From: Clostridium acetobutylicum ATCC 824 | GTDB lineage: Bacteria; Bacillota; Clostridia; Clostridiales; Clostridiaceae | DNA length: 64,000 nt | Direction of reading: 5' to 3' | NCBI RefSeq assembly: GCF_000008765.1 | Contig: NC_003030.1 | Coordinates: 98,501-162,500 of the forward strand | The notes under the pieces: generated by a model | Seen by the model: the letters and a program-made list of their open reading frames with translations, nothing else | The model's database searches: none | Told to the model about the DNA's origin: nothing | Program-made: the position numbers and the translations under genes | Shown: positions 9,528-18,923 of the stretch, piece after piece | Layout of the letters: the number at the start of each line of letters is the position of its first letter | Position numbering within the stretch: position 1 is the first letter of the stretch

Positions 9528-10785
9528 AGAAATTTTTGAGGAATCAAAAGAGTATATGCCAGGAGGAGTAAATAGTCCTGTAAGAGCGTATATGGATTTA
9601 AATATTGATCCTCCTATAATAAAAAGTGGTAAGGACTCGCATTTGTTTGATGAAGAAGGAAAAGAATATATTGATTTTATAGAAGCATGGGGGCCTATGA
9701 TTTTAGGACATAAAAATCAAAAGGTTTTGAATGAGGTAAAAGAAGTTTTAGATGAGGGTGTAGGCTTTGGAGCACCTACAAGCTTGGAACTTAAGCTTGC
9801 TAAGTATATATGTACTACAGTAGATAATGTAGAGATGATTAGGATGGTTAATTCTGGTACAGAAGCTACTATGAGTGCAGTAAAGCTTGCAAGAGGCTAT
9901 ACTAAAAGAGATAAGATAATAAAATTTGCAGGTTGCTATCATGGTCATTTTGATGGCTTTCTAGTAGAGGCAGGCTCAGGTGTATTAACGCAAAATATAC
10001 CTGGATCACCTGGAGTTCCAAAGGGAAGCATAGAGAATACACTTATAGCTGAGTATAACAACGTAGAAAGTGTTGAGGTGTTATTTAATAAGTATAAGGA
10101 TGAAATAGCAGCGGTAATAATTGAGCCAGTTGCAGGTAATATGGGAGTTATACCAGCAAAAAAAGAATTTTTAGTAAAGCTTAGAGAGCTATGTACAGAA
10201 AATCAAAGTATATTGATATTTGATGAAGTTATGTCAGGCTTTAGAGTTGCTTATAAAGGTGCTCAAAGTTTATATGGTGTAACTCCGGATCTTATAACTT
10301 TTGCAAAGATAATGGGAGGTGGATTCCCATGTGGAGCGTACGGTGGAAAGAAAGAAATAATGAAGCAGTTATCTCCTCTTGGACCTGTATATCAGGCTGG
10401 AACCATGTCTGGAAATCCAGTTGTTATGGCAGCAGGATATGCGTCTCTTAGACAGCTTCACGAAAATCCTGAGTATTACACCTATATGGATAAGCTAGGA
10501 AGTAAGCTTGAAGCTGGGATATTAGAAATATCAAAAGAAAAAGGAATACCTTTGGTTGTAAACAGATGTGTGAATATGATGACTATATTCTTTAATAAGG
10601 CTAAGGAAGTTAAAAGCTATAGCGATGCAAAAGCATCAGATACAAAAATGTTTGCAAGGTTTGCAGAGCATATGATAACAAGCGGTATTTATGTTCCACC
10701 TTCTCAATTTGAAGCAATGTTTTTAGGAGTAAAACATACAGAAGAAGACATAGAAAGATTTTTAGACGTTATGAAAAAATTATAA
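9517..10785 (+). CDS. hemL: Glutamate-1-semialdehyde 2,1-aminomutase
   Basis: HemL is a PLP-dependent aminomutase converting glutamate-1-semialdehyde to 5-aminolevulinate. The N-terminal [31 protein letters not shown], the FDEVMSGFR aspartate loop and the PLP lysine in [17 protein letters not shown] are all present. 422 residues is the standard length. It starts with GTG at 9517, which overlaps the end of the CobA-HemD gene; GGGAGTG lies upstream. It is unusual only in being transcribed after the later-acting enzymes. Confidence 0.96.
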
Positions 10786-10802
10786 TTTTAAGGAGGGTTA
10801 CC

Positions 10803-11765
10803 ATGTTTAGAAGACATAGAAGATTAAGAAAGAATAGCTATATAAGGGATATGGTAAGAGAGACTACATTAAGCCCTAATGACTTTATTTATCCGCTTTT
10901 TGTGGTAGAAGGGATAAATATAAAAAAGGAAATACCATCACTGCCTAATAATTATCATTATTCTTTAGACAGGCTACCAGAGGTTATTTCTGAAATTAAT
11001 GATGCAGGTGTTAAAGGTATAATTTTATTTGGAATACCAGATTATAAGGATGAAATTGGTTCTTCTGCTTTTGATGAGAATGGAATAATTCAAAAGGCAA
11101 TAAGAAAAATAAGAGAAATTGATAAAGATCTATTTATAATAACAGATGTATGTATGTGTGAATATACAAGCCATGGACATTGCGGAATTATTCATGATGG
11201 ATATGTTGATAATGATGAAACTCTAAAATATATAGGAAAAATCGCACTCTCTCATGCAAAGGCGGGAGCTGACATGATTGCACCGTCAGACATGATGGAT
11301 GGTAGAATTGAAGAAATTAGGACTACTCTTGATGAAAACGGATATAAGAATGTATCTATAATGGCATATAGTGCTAAATATTGTTCTGCGTTCTATGGTC
11401 CGTTCAGAGATGCTGCGGATTCTGCACCTAAATTTGGAGATAGAAAGAGCTATCAAATGGACCCTGCAAATGCAAGAGAGGCTATGCTTGAGATTGAAGA
11501 TGATATTGAAGAAGGCGCTGATGTAATAATGGTCAAGCCTGCACTAGCGTACCTTGATATATTAAGAACTGCTAAAAATAGATTTGATGTTCCAGTTGCT
11601 GCATACAGCGTTAGTGGTGAATATTCAATGATAAAGGCTGGAGCCAAAATGGGCTGGATAGATGAAAAGGCTATAGCACTTGAATCTTTATTATCAATTA
11701 AAAGAGCTGGTGCTGATATGATTATAACTTATTACGCATTGGAAGCTTCAAAGTGGTTAAAGTAG
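10803..11765 (+). CDS. hemB: Delta-aminolevulinic acid dehydratase
   Basis: HemB condenses two 5-aminolevulinates to porphobilinogen. Visible are RRHRRLRKN at the N-terminus, the metal-binding cysteine region [15 protein letters not shown], the Schiff-base lysine regions (MAYSAKY and [10 protein letters not shown]) and the closing [15 protein letters not shown]. 320 residues is standard. The CxCx..C pattern suggests a zinc-type enzyme. AAGGAGGG precedes the ATG. It closes the tetrapyrrole operon. No hemE, hemG/hemY or hemH follows, so the local pathway ends at siroheme or B12 precursors rather than heme. Confidence 0.96.
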   Translation: MFRRHRRLRKNSYIRDMVRETTLSPNDFIYPLFVVEGINIKKEIPSLPNNYHYSLDRLPEVISEINDAGVKGIILFGIPDYKDEIGSSAFDENGIIQKAIRKIREIDKDLFIITDVCMCEYTSHGHCGIIHDGYVDNDETLKYIGKIALSHAKAGADMIAPSDMMDGRIEEIRTTLDENGYKNVSIMAYSAKYCSAFYGPFRDAADSAPKFGDRKSYQMDPANAREAMLEIEDDIEEGADVIMVKPALAYLDILRTAKNRFDVPVAAYSVSGEYSMIKAGAKMGWIDEKAIALESLLSIKRAGADMIITYYALEASKWLK

Positions 11766-11837
11766 ATACATGTGCATAGTTATATTTTTACAAAAGCGTC
11801 AACTATAGTTAATATGTTTAGAAGTAATTAATAAGGG

Positions 11838-11875
11838 ATACCCCCATGCTATGAATTTAGCATGGGGGTATTTTG
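11838..11875 (+). terminator. Terminator of the tetrapyrrole operon
   Basis: A 14-bp perfect stem (ATACCCCCATGCTA with TAGCATGGGGGTAT) with a 6-base loop is followed by TTTTG. Confidence 0.85.
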
Positions 11876-12264
11876 CGGAGAATTTATCTATTTTAATTGG
11901 TAAGATATATAATTCATAAAAAATGTTTAATGTAAATAAGTTCGAGTATATAGATATTAATGAATACTCTCTAAAATATAATACAATGTAGATCAATAGT
12001 ATATATAAATATGAATTCTAAAGAAAAGTATAATATTAATATAATTAAAAGCTAAAAATAATTACAAATTATAACATTGGAGTTAATCAAATAAAGAGTT
12101 TACCCTTTATATGAAAATAAATATCCACAAAACGACAAAAAAACATTTAATATTACAAAAAAACATATATAATATATTAATGGGCATTAATAAAAATATG
12201 ACAGTATATATATATGTAATTGTATTTGATGTTAAGGAGTATAAAGGGAATGAGGAGAGATAGT
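11876..12264. other. AT-rich intergenic region, no gene seen
   Basis: About 390 bases of very AT-rich sequence. A TATAAT at 12168-12173 has no convincing -35 element. ATATCCACA near 12121 is a one-mismatch DnaA box. I see no riboswitch or small ORF. Confidence 0.5.
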
Positions 12265-13644
12265 ATGGGCTTTATTAGAAATTTTACAATTAGGTCTAAG
12301 TTGTTAAGTTTGTTATTGATAAATGTACTATTAATAGTTATAGTGGTTTTATTCATGATAGAGATAAGAGCAGAGTATTCAAAGAAGCGTGGAGATATAA
12401 ATTCGGTTTATTGCTATAATGAGAAAGTAATAAATTCATTGAAGGATGATTTAGGAATATCACAAGATTACATTGTTCAATATGTTTACGATAGAAACAC
12501 ACATGAATATAGTAAAGTTGAACTGGATAGAAGAATAGATAAAGTAAAGCATTTGGATAATTATAAGGGATTAATAAACAAAATAGGTACAGGTATAAAT
12601 GAATACAACTCAGTGCTTACGAAGATACAAAATTATGGTGACAATGATAATCAATATGAGCTAAAAGCTCAATTAAATAAAAATAAGGATATAAGAGCAG
12701 ATATTATAGATTCATTAGACAGACTTATGGATGAAAACATAAATCAAGAATACATAGAGGAAAATAAACTTATAGATAAGTATCTAGAGTTTTCTATAGT
12801 TACAGTTTTAATAGCCTTTTTTGTAATTACTTTAATTGCGAGCTTTGTGTTTTATGACATACATGGTATGTTAAATAAGATATTAAATGTTATTGATAGA
12901 ATTTTCCAGAGTGAGGCTGTAGATATGGAATACAAGATGAGTAGAAAGGATGAACTAGGGGTTATTTTAAATAAAGTTGTGGATTTTGGAAATCAATTAG
13001 ATAATATTATAAAAAATATACTATTAAAGAGTCAAAGAGATGAGAACGAAAATCGAGTAAAAAATAGTAGTAAAGAAGGATTTGAGACACCTGGTGAAGT
13101 TTATAGAATCATTGAAGATTCATATAAGAATATTAATACTTTAGTTTCTAGAGCATATGCTCAATCTATGAAAGTTAGCAAAGAGATAAAAGAATTTAGC
13201 ATTATATCAGATAAAATAAGGTTATTTACAGAAAAATCATATAATTCCGTGAACAATATAAGGGAAATAATAGACAAGCTACAAGATAAATTTGAAGATG
13301 CCATATATAATGGTAAGTGTTTAGTAAAAGAAATTAATAGCACTAACTCTTATGAAATAGATATACTTGAAATAGATAAAAATAAATATGTAAGTAATTT
13401 TAATAAATTGTTTGAAGTTTTATATGATGTGGATTATATTTTCTTTCGAGTTAAGGATATTATAGATGATGAAAGAAAGGTATATAAATCCATAGAGGAA
13501 ATCCCTAAGGATATATTACTATGTTCAAATATGTTAACAGAAGATTTGAAAGACACAATCATGGACATGAAGGAATTAACAGCCATATCCCAAGGGCAAT
13601 TGGTTCTAGTAGAAAGGCTTAATAAATTACTTAAAAATGAATAA
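12265..13644 (+). CDS. Receptor-like membrane protein without MCP signalling tip
   Basis: A 459-residue protein built like a chemoreceptor. It has a short basic N-terminus, a first membrane segment (about residues 12-32), an extracellular helical stretch of about 145 residues, a second membrane segment (about 182-203) and a HAMP-like linker (KMSRKDELGVILNKVVDFGNQL, split here by function rather than proven). A long coiled-coil cytoplasmic region follows. It lacks the conserved hairpin tip of chemoreceptors (no QTN..LNAA, no EAARAGE, no EVR.LA). It therefore should not bind CheA/CheW in the standard way. The ATG at 12265 follows GAGGAGAG; ATG 12250 behind AAGGAG is possible. Its function is unknown; it may be a degenerate sensor or a structural partner. 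Confidence 0.7.
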   Translation: MGFIRNFTIRSKLLSLLLINVLLIVIVVLFMIEIRAEYSKKRGDINSVYCYNEKVINSLKDDLGISQDYIVQYVYDRNTHEYSKVELDRRIDKVKHLDNYKGLINKIGTGINEYNSVLTKIQNYGDNDNQYELKAQLNKNKDIRADIIDSLDRLMDENINQEYIEENKLIDKYLEFSIVTVLIAFFVITLIASFVFYDIHGMLNKILNVIDRIFQSEAVDMEYKMSRKDELGVILNKVVDFGNQLDNIIKNILLKSQRDENENRVKNSSKEGFETPGEVYRIIEDSYKNINTLVSRAYAQSMKVSKEIKEFSIISDKIRLFTEKSYNSVNNIREIIDKLQDKFEDAIYNGKCLVKEINSTNSYEIDILEIDKNKYVSNFNKLFEVLYDVDYIFFRVKDIIDDERKVYKSIEEIPKDILLCSNMLTEDLKDTIMDMKELTAISQGQLVLVERLNKLLKNE

Positions 13645-13757
13645 ATTATAAAAATAATTATAGATGTGCTAAAAATTATTGACATTTCCATAGTAAAGTG
13701 ATAAATTTAATGTAAATTAAAACATAATATTCATATTAATATAGTAGGAATTAAGTG

Positions 13758-13798
13758 GTTAAAATAGGGTGAAAATTAAGTTTTTACCCTATTTTAAC
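13758..13798 (+). terminator. Hairpin after the receptor-like gene
   Basis: A 13-bp perfect stem (GTTAAAATAGGGT with ACCCTATTTTAAC). The U-rich stretch lies in the loop side rather than right after the stem, so it may be a weak terminator. A T7 run follows 30 bases later. Confidence 0.5.
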
Positions 13799-13900
13799 TA
13801 AAATGATCAAAAGTTTTAAGAGAAGTTTTTTTAATATTATATAGGCGCGAAACCTTAATTATTGGGAAATAAAGTACATGCTTATGCAATTGGTATTCAG

Positions 13901-13947
13901 TTGACATACAGAGATGAACTTTACATCATTACATAGTAAAGTAATAT
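13901..13947 (+). promoter_or_regulatory. Promoter/operator of the sulfate assimilation operon
   Basis: Two -35-like boxes occur: TTGACA at 13901-13906 and TTTACA at 13920-13925. TAATAT at 13942-13947 is 16 bases after the second. An inverted repeat, ACTTTAC at 13918-13924 and GTAAAGT at 13936-13942 (11-base gap), lies across the second promoter's -35 box and spacer and is a plausible operator. Confidence 0.5.
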
Positions 13948-14003
13948 GTTTTATATGACATGCAAAAAGCGTTAAATAATAAGATAACAAGGGGCGTAGA
14001 GGT

Positions 14004-15233
14004 ATGAAATTTTCAACAAAACTTATTCATGGAAACTATAATTTAGAAAATACAGGAGCAACTAATGTTCCGATATATATGTCAAATGCATATGCGCATA
14101 GTTCACCTCAGGAGCTAGAGAATGTATTTAAAGGAAAGTTTCCTGGTTATGTATACAGTAGATTTTCAAACCCAACAGTACTGGAGTTCGAAAGAAGAAT
14201 GGCAAGCATTGAAGGAGGACTTACTGCAACTTCGGCAGCTTCGGGTATGAGTGCTATATATATGGCAATAACCAATATAGTTCATCCCGGGGACGAAATT
14301 ATTGCTTCAACAGGACTTTATGGGGGTACCTATACTCTAATTTCAAACTTACAGAATATTGGAGTTAAGGTAATATTTTTAGAAGACATAAGCAAAAAGA
14401 CACTTTTAAATAATATAAACGAAAATACAAAGCTTGTTTATACAGAAACTATAGGCAATCCTAAATTAGATATTTTGGATATTGAGTCAGTGGGAAGAGT
14501 ATGCAAGGAAAAAGGGATAATTTTCATGGTGGATTCTACAATATCGACGCCATATCTAATAAATCCTTCAAAATACGGAGCAGACGTTATAATTCATTCA
14601 ACGTCAAAGTATATCAATGGTACATCAAATGCTATAGGCGGAATGATTGTTGATTGTGGCAGTGAAAAGTATAAAAATCATAGATATGAAAATTTTCAAA
14701 AGTATGCTGAAAAGTATGATAAATTAGCATTCACTGCCAAGCTAAAAAGTACCTCAGGACTTGATATTGGTGCATCAATGTCACCTTTTAATGCATTTTT
14801 GTCACTAACAGGAATTGAGACTTTATCTTTAAGGATGAAAAAGCACTGTGAAAATGCAATGAAAATAGCATCGTATTTAGAGAAAAGTGACAAGGTAACA
14901 AATGTTAACTATCCTAATCTTAAAAGCTCAAAGTACTATGATTTGGCAACAAAATATTATGCAGATGGAGCTTCAGGAATACTTACCTTTAGACTTGGAA
15001 CAAAGGAAAATGCATACAAGTTTTTAGCTAAATTAAAGCTTATACTAGATACTACTAATATAGGTGACTGCAAAACAATTATAATACATCCAGCATCTAC
15101 AATTTGCATTAATAATACAGAGGAAGAAAGAGAAAAGATGGCGGTGTATGATGATCTTCTTAGGCTATCAGTAGGAATAGAGGATATCGAAGATATATTA
15201 GAAGATATAGATAGAGCGCTGGAAGCAATTTGA
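14004..15233 (+). CDS. O-acetylhomoserine sulfhydrylase-like PLP enzyme
   Basis: A Cys/Met-metabolism PLP enzyme of 409 residues (MetY/MetZ/cystathionine-gamma-lyase superfamily). The PLP lysine is in IIHSTSKYINGTSNAIGGM. PIYMSNAYAHSSPQE, YSRFSNPT and the C-terminal HPASTICINNTEEE are family signatures. As first gene of a sulfate-reduction operon it most likely captures sulfide with O-acetylhomoserine to give homocysteine. A lyase role cannot be excluded from sequence alone. The ATG follows AAGGGGCGTAGAGG. The next gene starts 10 bases after the stop. Confidence 0.85.
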   Translation: MKFSTKLIHGNYNLENTGATNVPIYMSNAYAHSSPQELENVFKGKFPGYVYSRFSNPTVLEFERRMASIEGGLTATSAASGMSAIYMAITNIVHPGDEIIASTGLYGGTYTLISNLQNIGVKVIFLEDISKKTLLNNINENTKLVYTETIGNPKLDILDIESVGRVCKEKGIIFMVDSTISTPYLINPSKYGADVIIHSTSKYINGTSNAIGGMIVDCGSEKYKNHRYENFQKYAEKYDKLAFTAKLKSTSGLDIGASMSPFNAFLSLTGIETLSLRMKKHCENAMKIASYLEKSDKVTNVNYPNLKSSKYYDLATKYYADGASGILTFRLGTKENAYKFLAKLKLILDTTNIGDCKTIIIHPASTICINNTEEEREKMAVYDDLLRLSVGIEDIEDILEDIDRALEAI

Positions 15234-15242
15234 GGTGAGAGT

Positions 15243-15845
15243 ATGAATAATAAAAAAAGTACAAATGTAGTGTGGCAGGAAACTAAAATAAAAAGACAGA
15301 ATAGAGAAAAAATGTTAAAACAGAAGGGTGCAGTTTTATGGTTTACTGGACTTTCAGGTTCAGGTAAGTCAACGGTTGCATCTGCACTTGAAAAGAAGCT
15401 TTATGAAATGGGGTACTTGACATATTTATTGGATGGAGACAATTTAAGATATGGTCTTAATTCTGATCTTGGCTTTAAAAGTGAAGACAGAACTGAAAAT
15501 ATAAGAAGAGTATCAGAAGTTGCAAAACTGTTTGCTGATGCAGGAATCATAACAATAACAACATTTATTTCTCCATTCATAGAGGATAGAAATAATGCAA
15601 GAAAGCTTTTAGGGAAAGATTTTGTAGAGGTATATATAGATTGTCCTATTGAAGTCTGTGAGAAACGAGACCCAAAAGGCATATATAAAAAAGCTAGAAA
15701 TGGTGAGATCAAAAATTTTACTGGCATCGATTCACCTTATGAAAAACCAGAAAAGCCAGAAATTACGGTTGAAACGTATAAGGATACTGAAGAAAAATGC
15801 GTTGACAATATAATTGAATATCTAAAACAACATAAAATTTTATAG
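15243..15845 (+). CDS. cysC: Adenylylsulfate (APS) kinase
   Basis: CysC phosphorylates APS to PAPS with ATP. The P-loop is [26 protein letters not shown], the arginine region [19 protein letters not shown], the FISPF lid segment and CEKRDPKG follow in the family's usual order. 200 residues is the standard stand-alone length. The start ATG sits 10 bases after the MetY-like gene behind GAGGTGAG. The operon also carries an APS reductase of the AprA/AprB type, which uses APS directly. The PAPS made here would thus serve another purpose or a parallel route; no CysH is seen nearby. Confidence 0.95.
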   Translation: MNNKKSTNVVWQETKIKRQNREKMLKQKGAVLWFTGLSGSGKSTVASALEKKLYEMGYLTYLLDGDNLRYGLNSDLGFKSEDRTENIRRVSEVAKLFADAGIITITTFISPFIEDRNNARKLLGKDFVEVYIDCPIEVCEKRDPKGIYKKARNGEIKNFTGIDSPYEKPEKPEITVETYKDTEEKCVDNIIEYLKQHKIL

Positions 15846-15855
15846 GAGGCAGGGT

Positions 15856-17535
15856 ATGGAATTATCACATGATATTTTAAAAACAGACCTTCTTATAGTT
15901 GGGGGAGGAACAGCAGGATGTTTTGCCGCAATAAGTGCTGCAAATAAACCTAGTATTCATATATTAATCGTAGAAAAATTCAACATAAAGAGAAGTGGAT
16001 GTCTTGCGGCAGGTGTAAATGCTTTAAATGCATATATAACTAAAAATGAAACTCCTGAATCTTTTGTTGACTATGTTAAAAAGGAATTCAATGAGGTTGT
16101 CAGGGAAGACTTAATATATACAGCGGCTAAAAGGCTTAATAGGGTAACAGAAAAAGTAGAGAAAATGGGGTTAACTATACTTAAAAATGAAGCTGGAGAG
16201 TATGTATCAAGAGGAAAAAGAAGTATAAAAATAAATGGAGAAAATATAAAACCAATTTTAGTGGATGCTTTAAAGAAAAAAGAAAATATAGAAGTTTTAA
16301 ATGGTGTTAACATAGTTGACTACATTGTTAGAGATGGAAAAGTTATAGGAGCCTTTGGGTTTTCAGTTAAGGAAGCTAAGGTTTACATTATTTATGCAAA
16401 GGCAGTTATATGTGCAACAGGTGGAGCGGCAGGTATATACAAGCCTAATAATCCAGGGTTCTCAAGGCACAAAATGTGGTATTCACCTTTTAATACAGGC
16501 GCAGGATACGCTATGGGAATAAGAGCAGGGGCAGAAATGACTACATTTGAGATGAGGTTTATAGCACTAAGATGCAAGGATACTATAGCCCCAACAGGAA
16601 CTATAGCACAGGGAATAAAAACTCCTCAGGTTAATGCATTTGGCGAGAAATATGTTACAAGGTATGGAAAGCCTACAACAATAAACAGACTCTATAGCAC
16701 TATTATGGAAAATTTAAATGGTAATGGTCCGTGCTATTTAAAAACTGAAGGAATTGAAGAAAGTCAGGTTCAAGATTTATTTAAAGCCTATTTAAATATG
16801 GCACCAGCGCAAGCTTTGAAGTGGTTTGATAGAGATATAAATCCTTCAAAGCAAAATATAGAAATAGAAGGTACAGAACCTTATATAGTTGGAGGACATG
16901 GGGCAAGTGGATATTGGGTTGATACTAGAAGAAAAACAACTTTAGATGGGCTTTATGCTGCTGGAGATGTTTCTGGTGGAAGTCCTAAAAAATATGTTAC
17001 AGGGTGTTTTGCAGAAGGTGAGATTGCTGCTGAAAATGCAATAGAGTACATTTCAAATAAGCATTTAAATACAATTACTGATGATGAAATAGATGAAATA
17101 ATACATAGAATAAAAGATTTCTTTGATGGAAAAAGTGATTTTAAGATTGAACAAATAGAAGAAGCAATGCAGAAGGTTATGGACGAATACGCGGGAGGTA
17201 TATCTCAGCATTATAGGTATACTGAAGAAAAGCTTAATATAGCAGAGAAAAGAATAGAGGAGCTTTTAAAACTTTCATATAAGCTTAAAGCTAAGGGTTC
17301 ACATGAGCTTTTGTTTATTTTTGAGCTTATAGATAGGCTTTATGTAGCAAAGGTTGTTATTGCTCATCTTAAGGCAAGACGTGAAACCAGATGGAAATGC
17401 TATGAGGAAAACGAAAGCTATACGGCTAGAGATGATGAAAATTTTCTTAAGTATGTAAACTCTATATATAAGGAAGGTAAAGTAAACATATTATACAGAA
17501 ATCTTGTTGGAAGGAATGAGATTTATGAGCATTAA
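15856..17535 (+). CDS. aprA: Adenylylsulfate reductase alpha subunit-like flavoprotein
   Basis: A 559-residue FAD protein of the fumarate reductase/AprA superfamily. The FAD-binding GGGTAGCFAAISAA at residue about 13, KRSGCLAAGVNALNAY, CATGGAAGIYKPNNPG, the MRFIALRCKDTIAPTG segment and GLYAAGDVSGGSPKKYVTG are typical of AprA. The enzyme reduces APS to sulfite and AMP with electrons from its ferredoxin-like partner. The partner gene follows with an 11-base overlap. At 559 residues it is shorter than dissimilatory AprA. Placement among cysC, cysD and cysN argues for an assimilatory role. AGGAGGC precedes the ATG. Confidence 0.88.
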   Translation: MELSHDILKTDLLIVGGGTAGCFAAISAANKPSIHILIVEKFNIKRSGCLAAGVNALNAYITKNETPESFVDYVKKEFNEVVREDLIYTAAKRLNRVTEKVEKMGLTILKNEAGEYVSRGKRSIKINGENIKPILVDALKKKENIEVLNGVNIVDYIVRDGKVIGAFGFSVKEAKVYIIYAKAVICATGGAAGIYKPNNPGFSRHKMWYSPFNTGAGYAMGIRAGAEMTTFEMRFIALRCKDTIAPTGTIAQGIKTPQVNAFGEKYVTRYGKPTTINRLYSTIMENLNGNGPCYLKTEGIEESQVQDLFKAYLNMAPAQALKWFDRDINPSKQNIEIEGTEPYIVGGHGASGYWVDTRRKTTLDGLYAAGDVSGGSPKKYVTGCFAEGEIAAENAIEYISNKHLNTITDDEIDEIIHRIKDFFDGKSDFKIEQIEEAMQKVMDEYAGGISQHYRYTEEKLNIAEKRIEELLKLSYKLKAKGSHELLFIFELIDRLYVAKVVIAHLKARRETRWKCYEENESYTARDDENFLKYVNSIYKEGKVNILYRNLVGRNEIYEH

Positions 17536-17839
17536 AATAGATCTAAACAAATGTGTAGGATGTCAAAAGTGTATAAACATATGCCCTGGAAGCTTAATAG
17601 ATAAAAATAATGATGGTAAGGCATATATAAAATATCCTAAAGACTGTTGGGGATGTACTGCATGTCTTAAAGAATGCAAATTTAAAGCTATAAAGTATTT
17701 TTTGGGTGCTGATATAGGTGGTAATGGTTCCTACATGTATGTAAGTGAAAAAGGTGAAGAACTTGAGTGGCATATGATTAATGAGGATGGCAAGGAAAAG
17801 ATTATTACGACTAGTAGGAAGGAATCAAATAAATATTAA
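17525..17839 (+). CDS. aprB: Adenylylsulfate reductase beta subunit-like ferredoxin
   Basis: A 104-residue protein with two [4Fe-4S] motifs, CVGCQKCINICP and CWGCTACLKECK. A beta-rich tail (YMYVSEKGEELEWHMINE) follows, as in AprB, where the tail wraps around AprA. It would pass electrons to the AprA flavin. I chose the ATG at 17525, which gives MSIKIDLNKC and overlaps the aprA stop by 11 bases behind GGAAGGA; a start at 17504 would add a non-homologous peptide. The overlap supports stoichiometric synthesis with AprA. Confidence 0.88.
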   Translation: MSIKIDLNKCVGCQKCINICPGSLIDKNNDGKAYIKYPKDCWGCTACLKECKFKAIKYFLGADIGGNGSYMYVSEKGEELEWHMINEDGKEKIITTSRKESNKY

Positions 17840-17858
17840 TAAGGGAGAGGGAAGTGAA

Positions 17859-18887
17859 GTGAAAAAAATAAAGATCGGTGTCTTGTTAAGTACCATTATC
17901 TTTACTATAGGTATTTTATCAGGATGTGAAACAAAAAGTGAAAAGCTGTCACAAGTTAAAATAGCTTATTTTGGTAATATAACACATTCACAGGCACTGC
18001 TTCAACGAGACGATGGTTCACTTCAAAAGGCACTTGGAAGCAATACTAAAATAAAATGGGAAAAGTTCAGCGCTGGGTCAGCCGAAGTTGAATCTTTACT
18101 GGCAGGGGAAGTAGATATAGGATACATTGGACCAGGACCAGCTATAAATGCATATACAAAGTCAAATGGAGATATACAAGTTATAGCAGGAGCAGCAGAT
18201 GCAGGAGCAATACTTGTTTCAAAAAAAGGTGCAGACATAAAGAGTGTAAAAGATTTAAAGAATAAAAGAGTTGCTATACCGCAGTATGGAAATACTCAAG
18301 ATTTAACTCTCAGAATTCTTCTTTATGAAAATGGACTTAAGGATAGAGCTAAGGGAGGAAACGTTGAAATTGTTGAAGCAGAGAATTCAGATATAAAAAC
18401 GCTTTTGGGTAAGGGTTCAATAGATGCAGCTTTAGTTCCAGAGCCATGGGGCACTAGGCTTGTAAATGAAGTTAAGGCAAAGGTTGTACTTAACTATGAG
18501 GATATATGGAGAAAAGGACAATATCCAACAGCTATTGTTGTTGCAAGAAAAGAATTTGTAAAAGCTCATCCTGATATAGTAGAGAAATTTGTTAAAAATC
18601 TTGTAGAGGAAACTAATAAAGTAAATAGCAATAGAGATAATTCTGAAAAGGCTATAAATAGACAACTTAAAGAAATAACTGGAAAAGGCTTGTCTAAAAA
18701 GATATTGGATTCATCCTTTGAAAGAATAAAGGTTACAAATAATCCTGAAAAAGATGCAGTTTTAGATATGGCTAATTGGTCTTTTAAGGCAGGTTTTATA
18801 AAGAGTAAAGCAGATCTTAAGGATATGTTCAATTTGAGCTTTTTAAATAGGGCGCTTAAAGAGAGTGGAAAAGCCGAAATAAAGTAA
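17859..18887 (+). CDS. ABC importer substrate-binding lipoprotein (SsuA/TauA type)
   Basis: A lipoprotein with a lysine-rich signal peptide and the lipobox LSGC (Cys near residue 23). The rest is an NMT1/SsuA-TauA type binding protein: LAGEVDIGYIGPGPAINAY, IAGAADAGAILVSKKG, and VPEPWGTRLV. The start is GTG at 17859, preceded by AGGGAGAGGG; the frame is open further upstream but only with a non-signal sequence. The family carries aliphatic sulfonates, taurine, nitrate or related anions. The operon is otherwise for sulfate reduction, with no sulfonate monooxygenase. The substrate is therefore probably sulfate or a sulfonate; context cannot decide. Confidence 0.88.
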   Translation: MKKIKIGVLLSTIIFTIGILSGCETKSEKLSQVKIAYFGNITHSQALLQRDDGSLQKALGSNTKIKWEKFSAGSAEVESLLAGEVDIGYIGPGPAINAYTKSNGDIQVIAGAADAGAILVSKKGADIKSVKDLKNKRVAIPQYGNTQDLTLRILLYENGLKDRAKGGNVEIVEAENSDIKTLLGKGSIDAALVPEPWGTRLVNEVKAKVVLNYEDIWRKGQYPTAIVVARKEFVKAHPDIVEKFVKNLVEETNKVNSNRDNSEKAINRQLKEITGKGLSKKILDSSFERIKVTNNPEKDAVLDMANWSFKAGFIKSKADLKDMFNLSFLNRALKESGKAEIK

Positions 18888-18923
18888 AAAATTAATTATT
18901 TTGTGATCAAGGAGGATGAGGAT

